Assembly (NCBI RefSeq): GCF_900176205.1
Contig: NZ_LT859959.1
Span: 2,315,001-2,379,000, forward strand
DNA: 64,000 nucleotides
Origin: Bradyrhizobium sp. ORS 285
GTDB taxonomy: Bacteria; Pseudomonadota; Alphaproteobacteria; Rhizobiales; Xanthobacteraceae
Reading direction: 5' to 3'
How positions within the stretch are numbered: the stretch's first letter is position 1; every line of letters starts with the position of its first letter. Of the stretch, positions 34,405 through 43,284 are shown piece by piece. The position numbers were made by a program, and so were the translations under genes. The notes beneath the pieces are model-generated. The model searched no databases and was not told where the DNA came from. It saw nothing but the letters and a program-made list of their open reading frames with translations.

Positions 34405-35304
34405 ATGATCACGCTGAAGCAGCTCGAGGCTCTGCATTGGATCGCGGAGCTCGGTACGTTCGAGCGCGCCGCGGCGAAGCTCAACACGACGCAATCTGCA
34501 ATCTCCAAGCGCGTCCAGGAGCTCGAAGCGTCGGCGCGCGTTCCGCTGTTCGACCGCAGCCAGCGCGGTGCGCGGCTGACAGAACGGGGCGAGGAGATCC
34601 TCGCTTTGGGCCGCCAGATGCTGACGCTGCAGGAGCAGATCCTCGCGCTGAGGGACGGGCGGCAGTCCCCAGCCCGCCGGCTACGCCTCGGGGCCACGGA
34701 GCTGTCGGCGCTGACCTGGTTGCCGCGCCTCGTCTCGGCCATCCGGGAGCAGCACCCGGCCGTGGTGATCGAGCCTGAGGTGGAGACCACCCGCACGCTC
34801 TACGATCGCCTGATGGACGGCAGTATCGACCTGATTGTGGTTCCCGAGGTGTTTTCCGACCCGGATGTGACCTCGGTCAGGCTCGCCGAAGTGCAGAACG
34901 TCTGGACCGCGCGCCCCGGTCTGGTGCGGTCGCGCCGCCCGCTCGGATTCGAGGAGCTCGGGGAGTATACCCTCCTGATGCAGGGACGGCGCTCCGGGCA
35001 GGGGCTCTACATCAATCGATGGCTCACAGCGAACGGTGTCGCCTTCAAGCGTGCGATCACGGTCGACAATCTCACCGCCCTCGTCGGTCTCGCCGTGGCC
35101 GGCCTCGGCATCAGCTACCTTCCGCAACGTTGCTTCCGGCCACTCTTTGCCGAGGGAAAATTGTCCGTCGTGCCGGTGAGGCCGGCGCTCCCCGCCGTGC
35201 CGTATTCGGCGATGTATCGCAACGACAGGCCGTCGGCGCTGACGGCCGTCGTGGCCGAACTGGCGCGCAGGACCTGCGACTTCAGCCGGCAGCTACAGGG
35301 CTAG
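34405..35304 (+). CDS. LysR-family transcriptional regulator
   Basis: 299 residues, standard LTTR length. The N-terminal winged helix-turn-helix is at residues 3-62 (LKQLEALHWIAELGTFERAA, TTQSAISKRVQELEA), then a linker helix and the periplasmic-binding-like effector domain (LRLGATELSALTWLPRL to the end). It is divergent from the RraA gene and upstream of an ABC binding-protein gene in the same direction; either or both may be its targets. Confidence 0.93.
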   Translation: MITLKQLEALHWIAELGTFERAAAKLNTTQSAISKRVQELEASARVPLFDRSQRGARLTERGEEILALGRQMLTLQEQILALRDGRQSPARRLRLGATELSALTWLPRLVSAIREQHPAVVIEPEVETTRTLYDRLMDGSIDLIVVPEVFSDPDVTSVRLAEVQNVWTARPGLVRSRRPLGFEELGEYTLLMQGRRSGQGLYINRWLTANGVAFKRAITVDNLTALVGLAVAGLGISYLPQRCFRPLFAEGKLSVVPVRPALPAVPYSAMYRNDRPSALTAVVAELARRTCDFSRQLQG

Positions 35305-35374
35305 AGGGCGGCGCGGACAGGCATCACTTTTTGGAATGGACGGGTAAGCGTTTTTATCCCTTTTCATCGCAGTC

Positions 35375-35395
35375 GGCCGCAGCGAGGCTGCGGCC
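35375..35395. terminator. Strong hairpin between LysR and the binding-protein gene
   Basis: GGCCGCAGC-GAG-GCTGCGGCC, a perfect 9-base-pair stem with a 3-base loop, about 70 bases after the LysR stop and 40 before the next start. Without a U-run it may be a Rho-assisted terminator end or a leader structure. Confidence 0.45.
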
Positions 35396-35435
35396 CGCTG
35401 CACCATGCAGTAAATGACGACGAGGAGAGGCTTTG

Positions 35436-36344
35436 ATGCGCCGATGGGGATGCGTACTGGCACTGGTTCTGGCGGCGAATGCCGCTGGCGCCGAGGAGTT
35501 GAGCGGCACGCTGCAGAAGATCAAGGAAACCGGCAAGATCGCGGTCGCCTTCCAGGAAGCGGCGGTGCCCTTCAGCTATCTCGACGGCAACCAGAAGCCG
35601 GTGGGCTACGCGCTCGACATCTGTGCGCGGATCGCCGACGCGGTGAAGCGGGAGCTCGGGCTGCCCAACCTCGTGGTCGAGACCGTTCCGGTCACCTCGT
35701 CCACCCGCATTCCGCTGATGACCAACGGCACCATTGACCTTCTGTGCGCCTCCACGACCAACAACGCGGAGCGCCAAAAGCTCGTCACCTTCACCAACAC
35801 GCATTTTCTCAGCGCAACGCGCTTCGCCGCCAAGACGTCGAGCTCGCTGCGGCGGATCGACGATTTGAAGGGCAAAACGGCCGTTGCGATCGCCGGATCG
35901 ACCAACATCGCGCAATTGAACAAGGTCAATGTCGAGCGCAAGCTCGGCATCACCATCGTTCCGGCCAAGGACCAGGCCGAGGCGTTCCTGATGCTCGAGA
36001 CCGACCGGGCCCAGGCCTATGTGCTCGACGACGTCCAGCTTGCGGTTGCGATCGCGCGCTCCAAGGAGCCGGCCGCCTATGTCATCAGCGAAGATGCGTT
36101 CTCCAAGGCCGAGCCATTCGGCATCATGCTGCGCAAGGATGATGCCCCGTTCAAGGCCATCGCCGACCGCGTCACGGCCGAATTGTATCAGAGCCCGGAG
36201 ATCGAAAAGCTCTACAAGACGTGGTTCGAATCGCCGGTGCCGCCGACCGGGACCAATTTCAACTACCCGATGCCGGCCGCGTTGCGGGCTGGGTTCAAGA
36301 AGCCCAGCAGCAGCCCCGATCCGGAGGCCTATGCAGCCGAATGA
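35436..36344 (+). CDS. Amino-acid-type ABC transporter substrate-binding protein (family 3)
   Basis: 302 residues from ATG 35436 (GAGGAGAGG upstream; TTG 35433 possible). Signal peptide RRWGCVLALVLAANAAGAEE, then the SBP_bac_3 fold: IAVAFQEAAVPFSYLDGNQKPVGYALDIC, a later KTAVAIAGSTNIAQLNKVN and YVLDDVQLAVAIA. It resembles glutamate/aspartate-binding GltI. No permease or ATPase lies beside it, so it must either serve a transporter elsewhere or act with the RraA pathway, possibly for a dicarboxylic or aromatic-derived acid. Confidence 0.88.
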   Translation: MRRWGCVLALVLAANAAGAEELSGTLQKIKETGKIAVAFQEAAVPFSYLDGNQKPVGYALDICARIADAVKRELGLPNLVVETVPVTSSTRIPLMTNGTIDLLCASTTNNAERQKLVTFTNTHFLSATRFAAKTSSSLRRIDDLKGKTAVAIAGSTNIAQLNKVNVERKLGITIVPAKDQAEAFLMLETDRAQAYVLDDVQLAVAIARSKEPAAYVISEDAFSKAEPFGIMLRKDDAPFKAIADRVTAELYQSPEIEKLYKTWFESPVPPTGTNFNYPMPAALRAGFKKPSSSPDPEAYAAE

Positions 36345-36371
36345 GGCGACGGATCGCGTCGGCTGATCCAG

Positions 36372-36395
36372 GCCGGCGGGGCAATTCTCGCCGGC
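36372..36395. terminator. Hairpin between convergent genes
   Basis: GCCGGCG (36372-36378) pairs with CGCCGGC (36389-36395) across a 10-base loop in the 62-base gap between two convergent genes. Placement fits a bidirectional terminator; no long T-run is present. Confidence 0.4.
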
Positions 36396-36406
36396 GGTTC
36401 GCAAGT

Positions 36407-37432
36407 CTACTGTCGCGCGGCCGTCAGTTGTTGCCGGTAGCGCTCGGCGTCCCAGTTGAGCAGCATCTGCTCGTGTTGCGACGACAGATAGCGAATGTCG
36501 GCTGACAGCGGCAGGCGGCTGGTCACGAGCGCGAGGCAGCTCAGCATTGCCTCGGCCCCAGGGCTGGCGTCGCTTCGAATGATCGCGCCGAGACCCGGCG
36601 CCAGCGCCGCGACGGGCGCGGGGAGGTCGGTGGCTTCCGCGCGGGCAAGCATCGTGGCGAGTCCGCCGGCGCCTTCGATGGTCGGCAGGCCCGGACCGAG
36701 AAACACGACGTGGTCCGGATACAGCGAGCCGCCGGTCGCGATCGCGCGGCTGAACGGGTCGGTGGCGATGCCGTGGCACGCGACATCCTTCGGCAGGCGA
36801 TAGTCGGTGCCGGCGCAGAGCCGGCGCAAGGCCGCGTCGTCCGCCGCGGGCGTCGCGCGCGCCGGCAAGATCAGCCGCGTCTCCACGTCGTGCACCAGCG
36901 CCTCGGCTTCCTCGCTGGTCTCGGCGCCGACCACGAGGCCGTGATTGCCGAGGATCAGGACATCGACGGTCTCTCGCGCCACGATCGCGCTGACGGCGCG
37001 CGCCAGCGGCAGGCCGGGATGGTAGTAGTCGAGATCGCGCCAGGCGAGCCCGTCGAGCCGCGCCGCGAAGTCGTCGCGCGCATCGCGCCGCGCGGCCCAG
37101 GCAATGGTGTTGACGGCATGAACGTGCAGCACGATCCGGTGCGGCATCAGCGCATGCAGCGAGGTCTCGATCGAGGCCCGCAGCGCGCCGGGGGCGGCGA
37201 GCGGGATGCGCTCGTCGTCGCGGGCCAGCGCTTCGCGCGCTGCCGTCAGCAGCACCGGCACGAAGATATCCTTGTCATTGGCGTCGGACAGCCAGGTCCC
37301 GGACGCCTTCACCCAGAGCACATCGTCGTCCTTGATCGAGGAGTTGCCTCCGGCGCCCTGCACCAGCAGCATGTTGCGGCCGACGCGCGCCGACATTCGG
37401 CGCAACGCACTGAGCTCATCGGGGTCGCGCAT
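36407..37432 (-). CDS. Class II aldolase/adducin-family protein (first of two)
   Basis: 341 residues. The aldolase fold begins near residue 10, with VQGAGGNSSIKDDDVLWVKASGTWL (substrate phosphate loop, about 24-48), the metal-binding HVHAVNTIAWA near 105 and VLILGNHGLVVGAE near 160. The C-terminal extra domain of ~120 residues is seen in longer members of the family. Enzymes here cleave or decarboxylate phosphorylated or acidic sugars. It is the third gene of a leftward operon led by a FGGY kinase (38311-39585) and HAD phosphatase. Confidence 0.85.
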   Translation of the reverse strand: MRDPDELSALRRMSARVGRNMLLVQGAGGNSSIKDDDVLWVKASGTWLSDANDKDIFVPVLLTAAREALARDDERIPLAAPGALRASIETSLHALMPHRIVLHVHAVNTIAWAARRDARDDFAARLDGLAWRDLDYYHPGLPLARAVSAIVARETVDVLILGNHGLVVGAETSEEAEALVHDVETRLILPARATPAADDAALRRLCAGTDYRLPKDVACHGIATDPFSRAIATGGSLYPDHVVFLGPGLPTIEGAGGLATMLARAEATDLPAPVAALAPGLGAIIRSDASPGAEAMLSCLALVTSRLPLSADIRYLSSQHEQMLLNWDAERYRQQLTAARQ

Positions 37433-37444
37433 CGTCCGTCTCCT

Positions 37445-38314
37445 TCACCAGCTCAGCTGCTGCATCGTCCAATTCGGCATGCGGCTCGTGGACGCCGCGA
37501 GTTTTCGCGTGGCCGCGGCCAGATCAGGCGCTCCCGCCAGAGCTGTGCGATGCACGCCATCGGCGAGCAGCAGGCTTTGCAGGCCCATCGCGCGCGCGCC
37601 GGCGACGTCATGATCGAGCGAGTCGCCGATCATCAGCACGCGCCGTGGATCGGGATTTCCAAGCTGCTCCAGCGCCGCCTCGAAGATCGGAGCATGCGGC
37701 TTGCCGACGAAGGTGACCGCGCCGCCAAGCCATTCATAAGCGCGCGCCAGCGTGCCGGGGGCAGGGACGAGGCCGCTCGCACCGAACATCATCAAATCGG
37801 GATTGGCGCAGATCATCGGCAGGCTCCGCGCTGCCGCCTGTGCGAAGGGCTCCCGCCAGAGATCGGGTTCGGCCAGATCGTCATCGAGTCCGCCGAGCAG
37901 GATGAAATCGGCTTCCCTGACGTCGTCGACCGTCACGATGTCGAGGTCCTCGATCAAGGAGCGGTCGCCGCCGCGGCTGATCAGAAAGCAGGTGTCGCCG
38001 CAATCCGTAAACGGCGCGCGCGTCCGGTCGCGCAATCCGGCCCATGTGACCTCGCCCGAGGTGAGAATGCCGTCATAGGCGGCGCGGGAAATACCGAGGC
38101 GCGCCAGCCGCTCGGCATTCGACCGTGCCCGCTTTCCGGAGTTGGACAGCACCAGGATCGGCTTGTGCGCTCGCTTCAGTTTGGCGAGGCAGTCCAGCGC
38201 TGCGGGGAACACCGTGCGACCATCATGCAGGGTGCCCCATTGGTCGAGCAGCACGTGATCGAACCGGTCGGCGATGGCGGACAGGCCGCTGATCTCACAT
38301 GCGGCGGCGGTCAT
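37445..38314 (-). CDS. HAD-IIA family phosphatase (NagD-like)
   Basis: 289 residues. Motif I is D-Q-W-G-T-L-H-D-G near residue 24, where Trp replaces the usual second Asp, as in the TIGR01459-type HAD-IIA group. Motif II VLSNSGKR near 55; motif III/IV VGKPHAPIFEAAL and VLMIGDSLDHDVAGA near 200-230. It acts on small phosphate esters. ATG overlaps the upstream kinase stop by 4 bases and it is followed by the class II aldolase, so it belongs to the same catabolic operon. Confidence 0.88.
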   Translation of the reverse strand: MTAAACEISGLSAIADRFDHVLLDQWGTLHDGRTVFPAALDCLAKLKRAHKPILVLSNSGKRARSNAERLARLGISRAAYDGILTSGEVTWAGLRDRTRAPFTDCGDTCFLISRGGDRSLIEDLDIVTVDDVREADFILLGGLDDDLAEPDLWREPFAQAAARSLPMICANPDLMMFGASGLVPAPGTLARAYEWLGGAVTFVGKPHAPIFEAALEQLGNPDPRRVLMIGDSLDHDVAGARAMGLQSLLLADGVHRTALAGAPDLAAATRKLAASTSRMPNWTMQQLSW

Positions 38315-39585
38315 CGCGGCGGCCCCTGCAAGGCGAGCAGCGCGGTGCCGTAGCTTGCTTCGGTCTGCGTGGCGACGCTGACGGGCACGCCGATGATCCG
38401 CTCGCGGATCCTGTTCCAGGCCGCGTTCTTCGCGCCGCCGCCGATGCTGATCACCCGCCGCAACGCCGGCGCGCCGAGCGCCTGCAGCCGCTGATAGGCG
38501 AGCGCCTCGACGCCGGTGATGCCTTCGAGCAGCGCCTGGAAGAAGCGGTGATCCTCAGTGGGGCGCGGCGTCGCGCGCGGCGCGAAAGTGGGATCGGCGA
38601 TCGGAAAACGCTCGCCTGGCTTCGGCAATGGGTAGTAGTCGAGCCCGGTCGGCTCGTCGGGGCGCAGCAGTGGGGTCATGCGCTCCATGTCGTCGGACGA
38701 GAAATGCGCCAGCAGCGCGCCGCCGCCGGAGTTCGACGCGCCGCCGGTGAGCCATTTGTCGCCGAGCCGGTGCGAGTACACGCCCTGATCGGCGGCGAAG
38801 ATCGGCTGTGTCGCGACCACCTTCAGCACCAGCGTGGTGCCGAGCGAGGTCACCGCATCGCCCGGCGTGTCGGCTCCGGTGGCGATGAACGCGGCGACGC
38901 CGTCGGTGGTGCCGGCGACGATGCGTGCGGAGGATGCGATGCCGAGCGCGCGCGCCATCGCGGGATCGATGTCGGCGAACGGGGTGCCGGGCACCAGGAT
39001 GCTCGGCAGCACCTCGCGCGGCACGCCGAGCTGATCGAACCAATCCGGCCAGCGGCGCTGCACCGGATCGTAGCCGAGCTTGAGCGCGTTGTTCTCGTCA
39101 CTGACGCCATAACGGCCGGCGAGCCGGCCTGCGATCCAGTCGGCCTGATGCGCGACGCGGACTGCGCCTGTGGTCCGCGCCAAGAGATGCATCAGCTTGG
39201 CAAGCGGGCTGCTGGTGCCATGCGCTCCGCTCTCGGGCGGCGCGACCGCGGCGATCCGCTTGGCCTCGTCAGTCGCGCGTGCATCGTTGTACATCAGACC
39301 GGGCGAGCAGGGGCGTCCATCGGCATCGATCAGCAGCAGCGTGCCCGACGTGCCGTCGACCGCGATGCGCGCGACGGCGCGCAGATCGACGGTTTCGCCG
39401 AGCTTGCCGAGTGCTGACGTGGTCGCCCGCCACCACAGCTCGGGATCCTGATCGATCGCTGCGCCATCCTGACGCGGCGGCGCCAGCGGCACAGCGGCCG
39501 CGCCCTGGATGGTGCCGCAATGATCGATCGCGCAGGCGCGCACGCCGCTCGTTCCGACGTCGATGCCGACAAACAACTCCGCCAT
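38311..39585 (-). CDS. FGGY-family carbohydrate kinase (short, ribulokinase/xylulokinase-like)
   Basis: 424 residues, shorter than the usual ~500. Starts MAELFVGIDVGTSGVRACAID (ATP phosphate-1 motif, residues 5-17), has IAVDGTSGTLLLID near 70, TTDGVAAFIATGA and SLGTTLVL in the middle, and RRVISIGGGAKNAAWNRI (adenosine motif) near 375. ATG 39585 is set by GAGAGGAGG 5 bases upstream. It resembles the short D-ribulose/D-xylulose kinases. It leads a three-gene leftward operon and is divergent from the SorC regulator. Confidence 0.88.
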   Translation of the reverse strand: MAELFVGIDVGTSGVRACAIDHCGTIQGAAAVPLAPPRQDGAAIDQDPELWWRATTSALGKLGETVDLRAVARIAVDGTSGTLLLIDADGRPCSPGLMYNDARATDEAKRIAAVAPPESGAHGTSSPLAKLMHLLARTTGAVRVAHQADWIAGRLAGRYGVSDENNALKLGYDPVQRRWPDWFDQLGVPREVLPSILVPGTPFADIDPAMARALGIASSARIVAGTTDGVAAFIATGADTPGDAVTSLGTTLVLKVVATQPIFAADQGVYSHRLGDKWLTGGASNSGGGALLAHFSSDDMERMTPLLRPDEPTGLDYYPLPKPGERFPIADPTFAPRATPRPTEDHRFFQALLEGITGVEALAYQRLQALGAPALRRVISIGGGAKNAAWNRIRERIIGVPVSVATQTEASYGTALLALQGPPR

Positions 39586-39703
39586 GCGACCTCCTCTCGT
39601 TTCTTCTCTTTCGACGAGCCGCCTCTGCTCGCTCTTGTCGTTCCGCCCGGCGTTGCGCTGCAGCACGTTTGGGGGATTGACGGCCGGATCGGTGTCTGCA
39701 ATT

Positions 39704-39731
39704 TTTTGCAAGGTGTGAAGAATTTTGCAAG
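39704..39731. promoter_or_regulatory. Direct repeats, candidate SorC operator
   Basis: TTTTGCAAG occurs at 39704-39712 and 39723-39731, 19 bases apart, in the gap between the divergent FGGY kinase and the SorC regulator. The first copy sits in TGCAATTTTTTGCA, a near-palindrome. SorC-family regulators bind paired AT-containing sites near their own gene. Inferred from position and repetition. Confidence 0.45.
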
Positions 39732-39771
39732 CAGGCATTCCGGCGTGACGACAGCTTCCGACAGGGCGCCC

Positions 39772-40761
39772 ATGATCGACGGCGAGGCCTCGCTCGCGAC
39801 GCGCGCCGCGTGGCTGTATTTCGCGGCCGGGTTGACGCAGTCGGAAGTCGCCGACCGGCTGAACATCCAGAGCACCAAGGCGCATCGTTTGATCGCGCGC
39901 GCCAGCCGCGAGGGCATGATCCGCGTCTTCGTCGAGGGCCCGGTCGCCGAATGCGTTGCGTTGGAGAATGCGCTCGCCGATCGCTACGGGCTCGATTTCT
40001 GCCGCGTCGCGCCGGACCTCGGAGAGGGCGACCTGCCGCTGAAGGCGCTTGCGCTGGAGGGCGCGAGCTTCCTGCGCCAGGTGCTGGAGCGCGGCGACGA
40101 CAAGATCATCGGCGTCGGCCATGGCCGTACCCTCGCCGCCGTGGTGGCGCAACTGCCGCAGACGCCGGCGCGCGACGTGCAGTTCGTCTCGCTGCTCGGC
40201 GGCCTGACGCGCAAATTCGCCGCCAATCCGTTCGACGTGATCCATCGGCTCGCCGAGCGCACCGGCGCGGAAGCTTATCTGTTGCCGGTGCCGGTGTTCG
40301 CCAACTCCGTCGCCGACCGGCGCGTGCTGATGCAGCAGTTCGGCATCGCCGACGTGTTCGCGCTGGCGCAGCAGGCCTCGCTGCTGTTCGTCGGCATCGG
40401 ACAGATCCACGCCGACGGCTTCCTGGTGTCGAGCGGCATGATCAAGCCCGACGAGGTCGTCGAGCTGAAGCGCGCCGGCGCCTGCGCCGACCTGCTCGGG
40501 CATTTCTTCAATGCCCAGGGCGATCTGCTCGACCTCGATCTCTCCGCGCGGGCCACCTCGATGGCGGCGAGCGATTTGAAGACACACCGCATCGTCGCCA
40601 TCGGCGGCGGCGAGGCGAAGATCACGGCCCTGCGCGCGGTGCTGCGCAGCGGCTTTCTGAACGGGCTCATCATCGATGAGGTGACCGCTCAGGCACTATC
40701 TACCGACAAGCCGGAGAAAACATCCGGTCAGACTAAAAACAAAAGTCGGAAGGGCAGGTAA
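39772..40761 (+). CDS. SorC/DeoR-type sugar-binding transcriptional regulator
   Basis: 329 residues. Helix-turn-helix LTQSEVADRLNIQSTKAHRL at residues 21-40, then the phosphosugar-binding domain (KIIGVGHGRTLAAVVAQLP; LLGGLTRKFAANPFDVIHRLAERTGAEAYLLP; RIVAIGGGEAKITALRAVL near the end). Same family as EryD, which controls polyol catabolism in Brucella and rhizobia. ATG 39772 has an AGGG shortly upstream; GTG 39745 is an alternative. It heads the rightward transporter-catabolic genes, 36 bases before the binding-protein gene. Confidence 0.9.
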   Translation: MIDGEASLATRAAWLYFAAGLTQSEVADRLNIQSTKAHRLIARASREGMIRVFVEGPVAECVALENALADRYGLDFCRVAPDLGEGDLPLKALALEGASFLRQVLERGDDKIIGVGHGRTLAAVVAQLPQTPARDVQFVSLLGGLTRKFAANPFDVIHRLAERTGAEAYLLPVPVFANSVADRRVLMQQFGIADVFALAQQASLLFVGIGQIHADGFLVSSGMIKPDEVVELKRAGACADLLGHFFNAQGDLLDLDLSARATSMAASDLKTHRIVAIGGGEAKITALRAVLRSGFLNGLIIDEVTAQALSTDKPEKTSGQTKNKSRKGR

Positions 40762-40797
40762 CGCGACCAACTTCTACAAAAACAAAGGGAGGGTTGA

Positions 40798-42237
40798 ATG
40801 TACGATCGTGAGAAGAATCTCTTTGCGTCCTACGCCGGCAAGCGCATCAGCCGGCGTGATCTGCTCGACGGCGCCGCCAAGCTCGGCATCGCCGGTGCTG
40901 CCGCCAATGCCGGCTTTGCGTCGGCGATGTCGCAGGCGATGGCCGCGGACTTCAACTGGAAGGCCCAGAGCGGCAAGACCGTCAAGCTGCTCTTGAACAA
41001 GCATCCTTACGTCGATGCGATGATCGGCGACATCGAGGCGTTCAAGAGCCTGACCGGCATGAACGTCAGCTACGACATCTTTCCGGAGGACGTCTATTTC
41101 GACAAGGTGACGGCGGCGCTGTCGTCAAAGTCGGATCAGTACGACGCCTTCATGACCGGCGCCTACATGACCTGGACCTATGGTCCGGCCGGCTGGATCG
41201 AGGACCTCAACACCTACATCAAGGATCCCGCCAAGACCAACCCGGCCTTCGCCTGGGACGACGTGCTGCCGGGCCTGCGCTCGTCGACCGCCTGGGACGG
41301 CGTCGCCGGCTCCGAGCTCGGCTCCGGCAAGGCCAAGCAGTGGTGCATCCCGTGGGGCTACGAGCTCAACAACATCACCTATAACCGCAACATCTTCAGC
41401 AAGGTCGGCGTCAAGCCGCCGACCAATCTCGACGAGATGCTGGAGGTCGCGGCCAAGATCACCAAGGATGCCGGCGGTCCCTACGGCGTCGGTGTGCGCG
41501 GCTCGCGCTCCTGGGCCACGATCCATCCGGGCTTCCTGTCGGCCTACGCCAATTTCGGCCAGAAGGACTTCGTGATGGAGGGCGGCAAGCTCAAGGCCGC
41601 GATGAACACCAAGGCCTCGAAGGACTTCCACGAGAAGTGGGTCAAGATGATCCAGGGCTCGGGTCCGAAGAACTGGTCGACCTACACCTGGTACCAGGTT
41701 GGCACCGATCTCGGCGCCGGCGCCTCCGGCATGATCTTCGACGCCGACATTCTCGGCTACTTCATGAATGGCGGCGAGAACAAGGAGCGCGGCAATCTCG
41801 GCTACGCGCCGTTCGCGGCCAATCCGGCCGCCAAGGCGCCGACGCCGAACGTCTGGATCTGGTCGCTCGCGATGTCGAGCTTCTCCAAGCAGAAGGACGC
41901 GGCGTGGCTGTTCATGCAGTGGGCGGCCTCCGTCGAGCATGATCTGTTCGGCGCGCGCAAGATGGACTTCGTCAATCCGGTCCGCACCTCCGTGTGGAAG
42001 GACAGCGAGTTCCGCGACCGCATCGCCAAATCCTACCCCGGCTATCTCGAGCAGCACGATCTCTCGGCGCCGGGTGCGAAGATCTACTTCACGGCGCAGC
42101 CGCTGTTCTTCGACCTCACCACGGAGTGGGCGGCCTCGCTGCAGAAGATGGTGGCCAAGGAGATCACCGTTGACGAGGGCCTCGACAAGTTGGCCGAGAG
42201 CATCAACCGTCAGCTGAAGCAGGCCGGCCTCGGCTGA
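40798..42237 (+). CDS. Sugar ABC transporter substrate-binding protein, TAT-exported
   Basis: 479 residues of the SBP_bac_1 family. The N-terminus carries a twin-arginine signal, I-S-R-R-D-L-L at residues 17-23 followed by GAAKLGIAGAAANAG. Mature part: VKLLLNKHPYVDAMIGDIEAF, NVSYDIFPEDVYFDKV, then GYELNNITYNRNIF and WLFMQWAA. GGAGGG lies before ATG 40798. It feeds the two permeases that follow. Size and layout resemble the binding proteins of glycerol/polyol transporters of alphaproteobacteria. Confidence 0.92.
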   Translation: MYDREKNLFASYAGKRISRRDLLDGAAKLGIAGAAANAGFASAMSQAMAADFNWKAQSGKTVKLLLNKHPYVDAMIGDIEAFKSLTGMNVSYDIFPEDVYFDKVTAALSSKSDQYDAFMTGAYMTWTYGPAGWIEDLNTYIKDPAKTNPAFAWDDVLPGLRSSTAWDGVAGSELGSGKAKQWCIPWGYELNNITYNRNIFSKVGVKPPTNLDEMLEVAAKITKDAGGPYGVGVRGSRSWATIHPGFLSAYANFGQKDFVMEGGKLKAAMNTKASKDFHEKWVKMIQGSGPKNWSTYTWYQVGTDLGAGASGMIFDADILGYFMNGGENKERGNLGYAPFAANPAAKAPTPNVWIWSLAMSSFSKQKDAAWLFMQWAASVEHDLFGARKMDFVNPVRTSVWKDSEFRDRIAKSYPGYLEQHDLSAPGAKIYFTAQPLFFDLTTEWAASLQKMVAKEITVDEGLDKLAESINRQLKQAGLG

Positions 42238-42268
42238 GGCTGCGCCCGGCACCTCCCTGACCACCCGT

Positions 42269-42301
42269 CGGTCCGGACGCTCCCCACAAGCGTCCGGACC
42301 G
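42269..42301. terminator. Perfect 13-bp hairpin between binding-protein and permease genes
   Basis: CGGTCCGGACGCT (42269-42281), loop CCCCACA, then AGCGTCCGGACCG (42289-42301). The stem is perfect and very GC-rich, in the only sizeable gap within the transporter genes. By analogy with malE-malF it may protect the binding-protein mRNA 3' end and reduce downstream expression. Confidence 0.65.
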
Positions 42302-42340
42302 GCCCCATCTTCTTCCTGCGATGATGTGATCACGCCTGTC

Positions 42341-43273
42341 ATGAGCATGGCCCAACTTGTCGAGACCGAGGCGGCGCCGCGCCGCGCGAAGCGCTGGAGC
42401 GCGCGGCTGCTGCCGTATCTCCTGAGCCTGCCGGCGCTGCTGGTGTGCATCGCCATCCTGGTGCCGTTCGTCACCGCCGCGGTCTATTCGTTGCAGCGCT
42501 ACCGGCTCAATCTGCCGTATCTGCGCGGCTTCATCGGCGTCGACAACTACATCGACTTTCTGTCCGATCCAGCGTTCTGGAACACGCTGCGCATCTCGCT
42601 CGTCTATACCGCGGTGACGGTGATCGTCGAATTGCTGCTCGGCCTCGGCATCGCGCTGCTGCTGCGGCGGCCGACGCGCTTCCACAACGCGGTCTCGATC
42701 ATGCTGTTGCTGCCGCTGATGACGGCGCCGGCGATCGCCGCCTTGATGTGGAAGCTGATGACCAATCCGAGCTTCGGCATCCTGTCCTATCTCGTGGGGC
42801 TGCTCGGCGCGCCCGACTTCAAATGGGCCTCCGATCCGTCGACGGCGCTGTTCACGGTCGTGCTGGTCGACGTCTGGGTCTACACGCCCTTCATCATGAT
42901 CCTGCTGCTGGCGGGCCTGCGCTCGCTGCCGCGGCAGCCGTTCGAGGCGGCGGCGCTCGACGGCGTGCCGGCGAGCTTCGTGTTCTTCCGCATCACGCTG
43001 CCGATGCTCGCGCCCTACATCATCACCGCGTCGCTGTTCCGGCTACTCGACTCCATCCAGCAGTTCGACATCGTCTATGCGATGACGCAAGGCGGACCCG
43101 GTGACCGGCTGATGGTGTTCCAGGTGCAGGCCTATCTCGAATTCTTCCAATACACCAATGTCGGACGCTCGGCGGCGCTGCTGATGATCCTTTGGCTGAT
43201 CACCAACATCCTGTCGAACATCTTCATCAAGAACTGGCTGCGGCTGCGCGCGCGCGCCCACGGTCACGCCTGA
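42341..43273 (+). CDS. Sugar ABC transporter permease (MalF/UgpA type)
   Basis: 310 residues, six or seven membrane helices (LLPYLLSLPALLVCIAILVP onward). The EAA loop is FEAAALDGVPASFVFFRITLPML near residue 210, which docks onto the ATPase. ATG 42341 was taken; an in-frame GTG 42326 and ATG 42347 are alternatives, and no strong ribosome site is visible, in keeping with lowered translation after the hairpin. Confidence 0.9.
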   Translation: MSMAQLVETEAAPRRAKRWSARLLPYLLSLPALLVCIAILVPFVTAAVYSLQRYRLNLPYLRGFIGVDNYIDFLSDPAFWNTLRISLVYTAVTVIVELLLGLGIALLLRRPTRFHNAVSIMLLLPLMTAPAIAALMWKLMTNPSFGILSYLVGLLGAPDFKWASDPSTALFTVVLVDVWVYTPFIMILLLAGLRSLPRQPFEAAALDGVPASFVFFRITLPMLAPYIITASLFRLLDSIQQFDIVYAMTQGGPGDRLMVFQVQAYLEFFQYTNVGRSAALLMILWLITNILSNIFIKNWLRLRARAHGHA

Positions 43274-43284
43274 GGAGAGAGGTC

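Noticed and set aside
39586..40587. Upstream in-frame extension of the leftward FGGY kinase to 758 residues
   Set aside because: The extension is antisense to the SorC regulator; GAGAGGAGG before ATG 39585 and the standard kinase N-terminus set the start.
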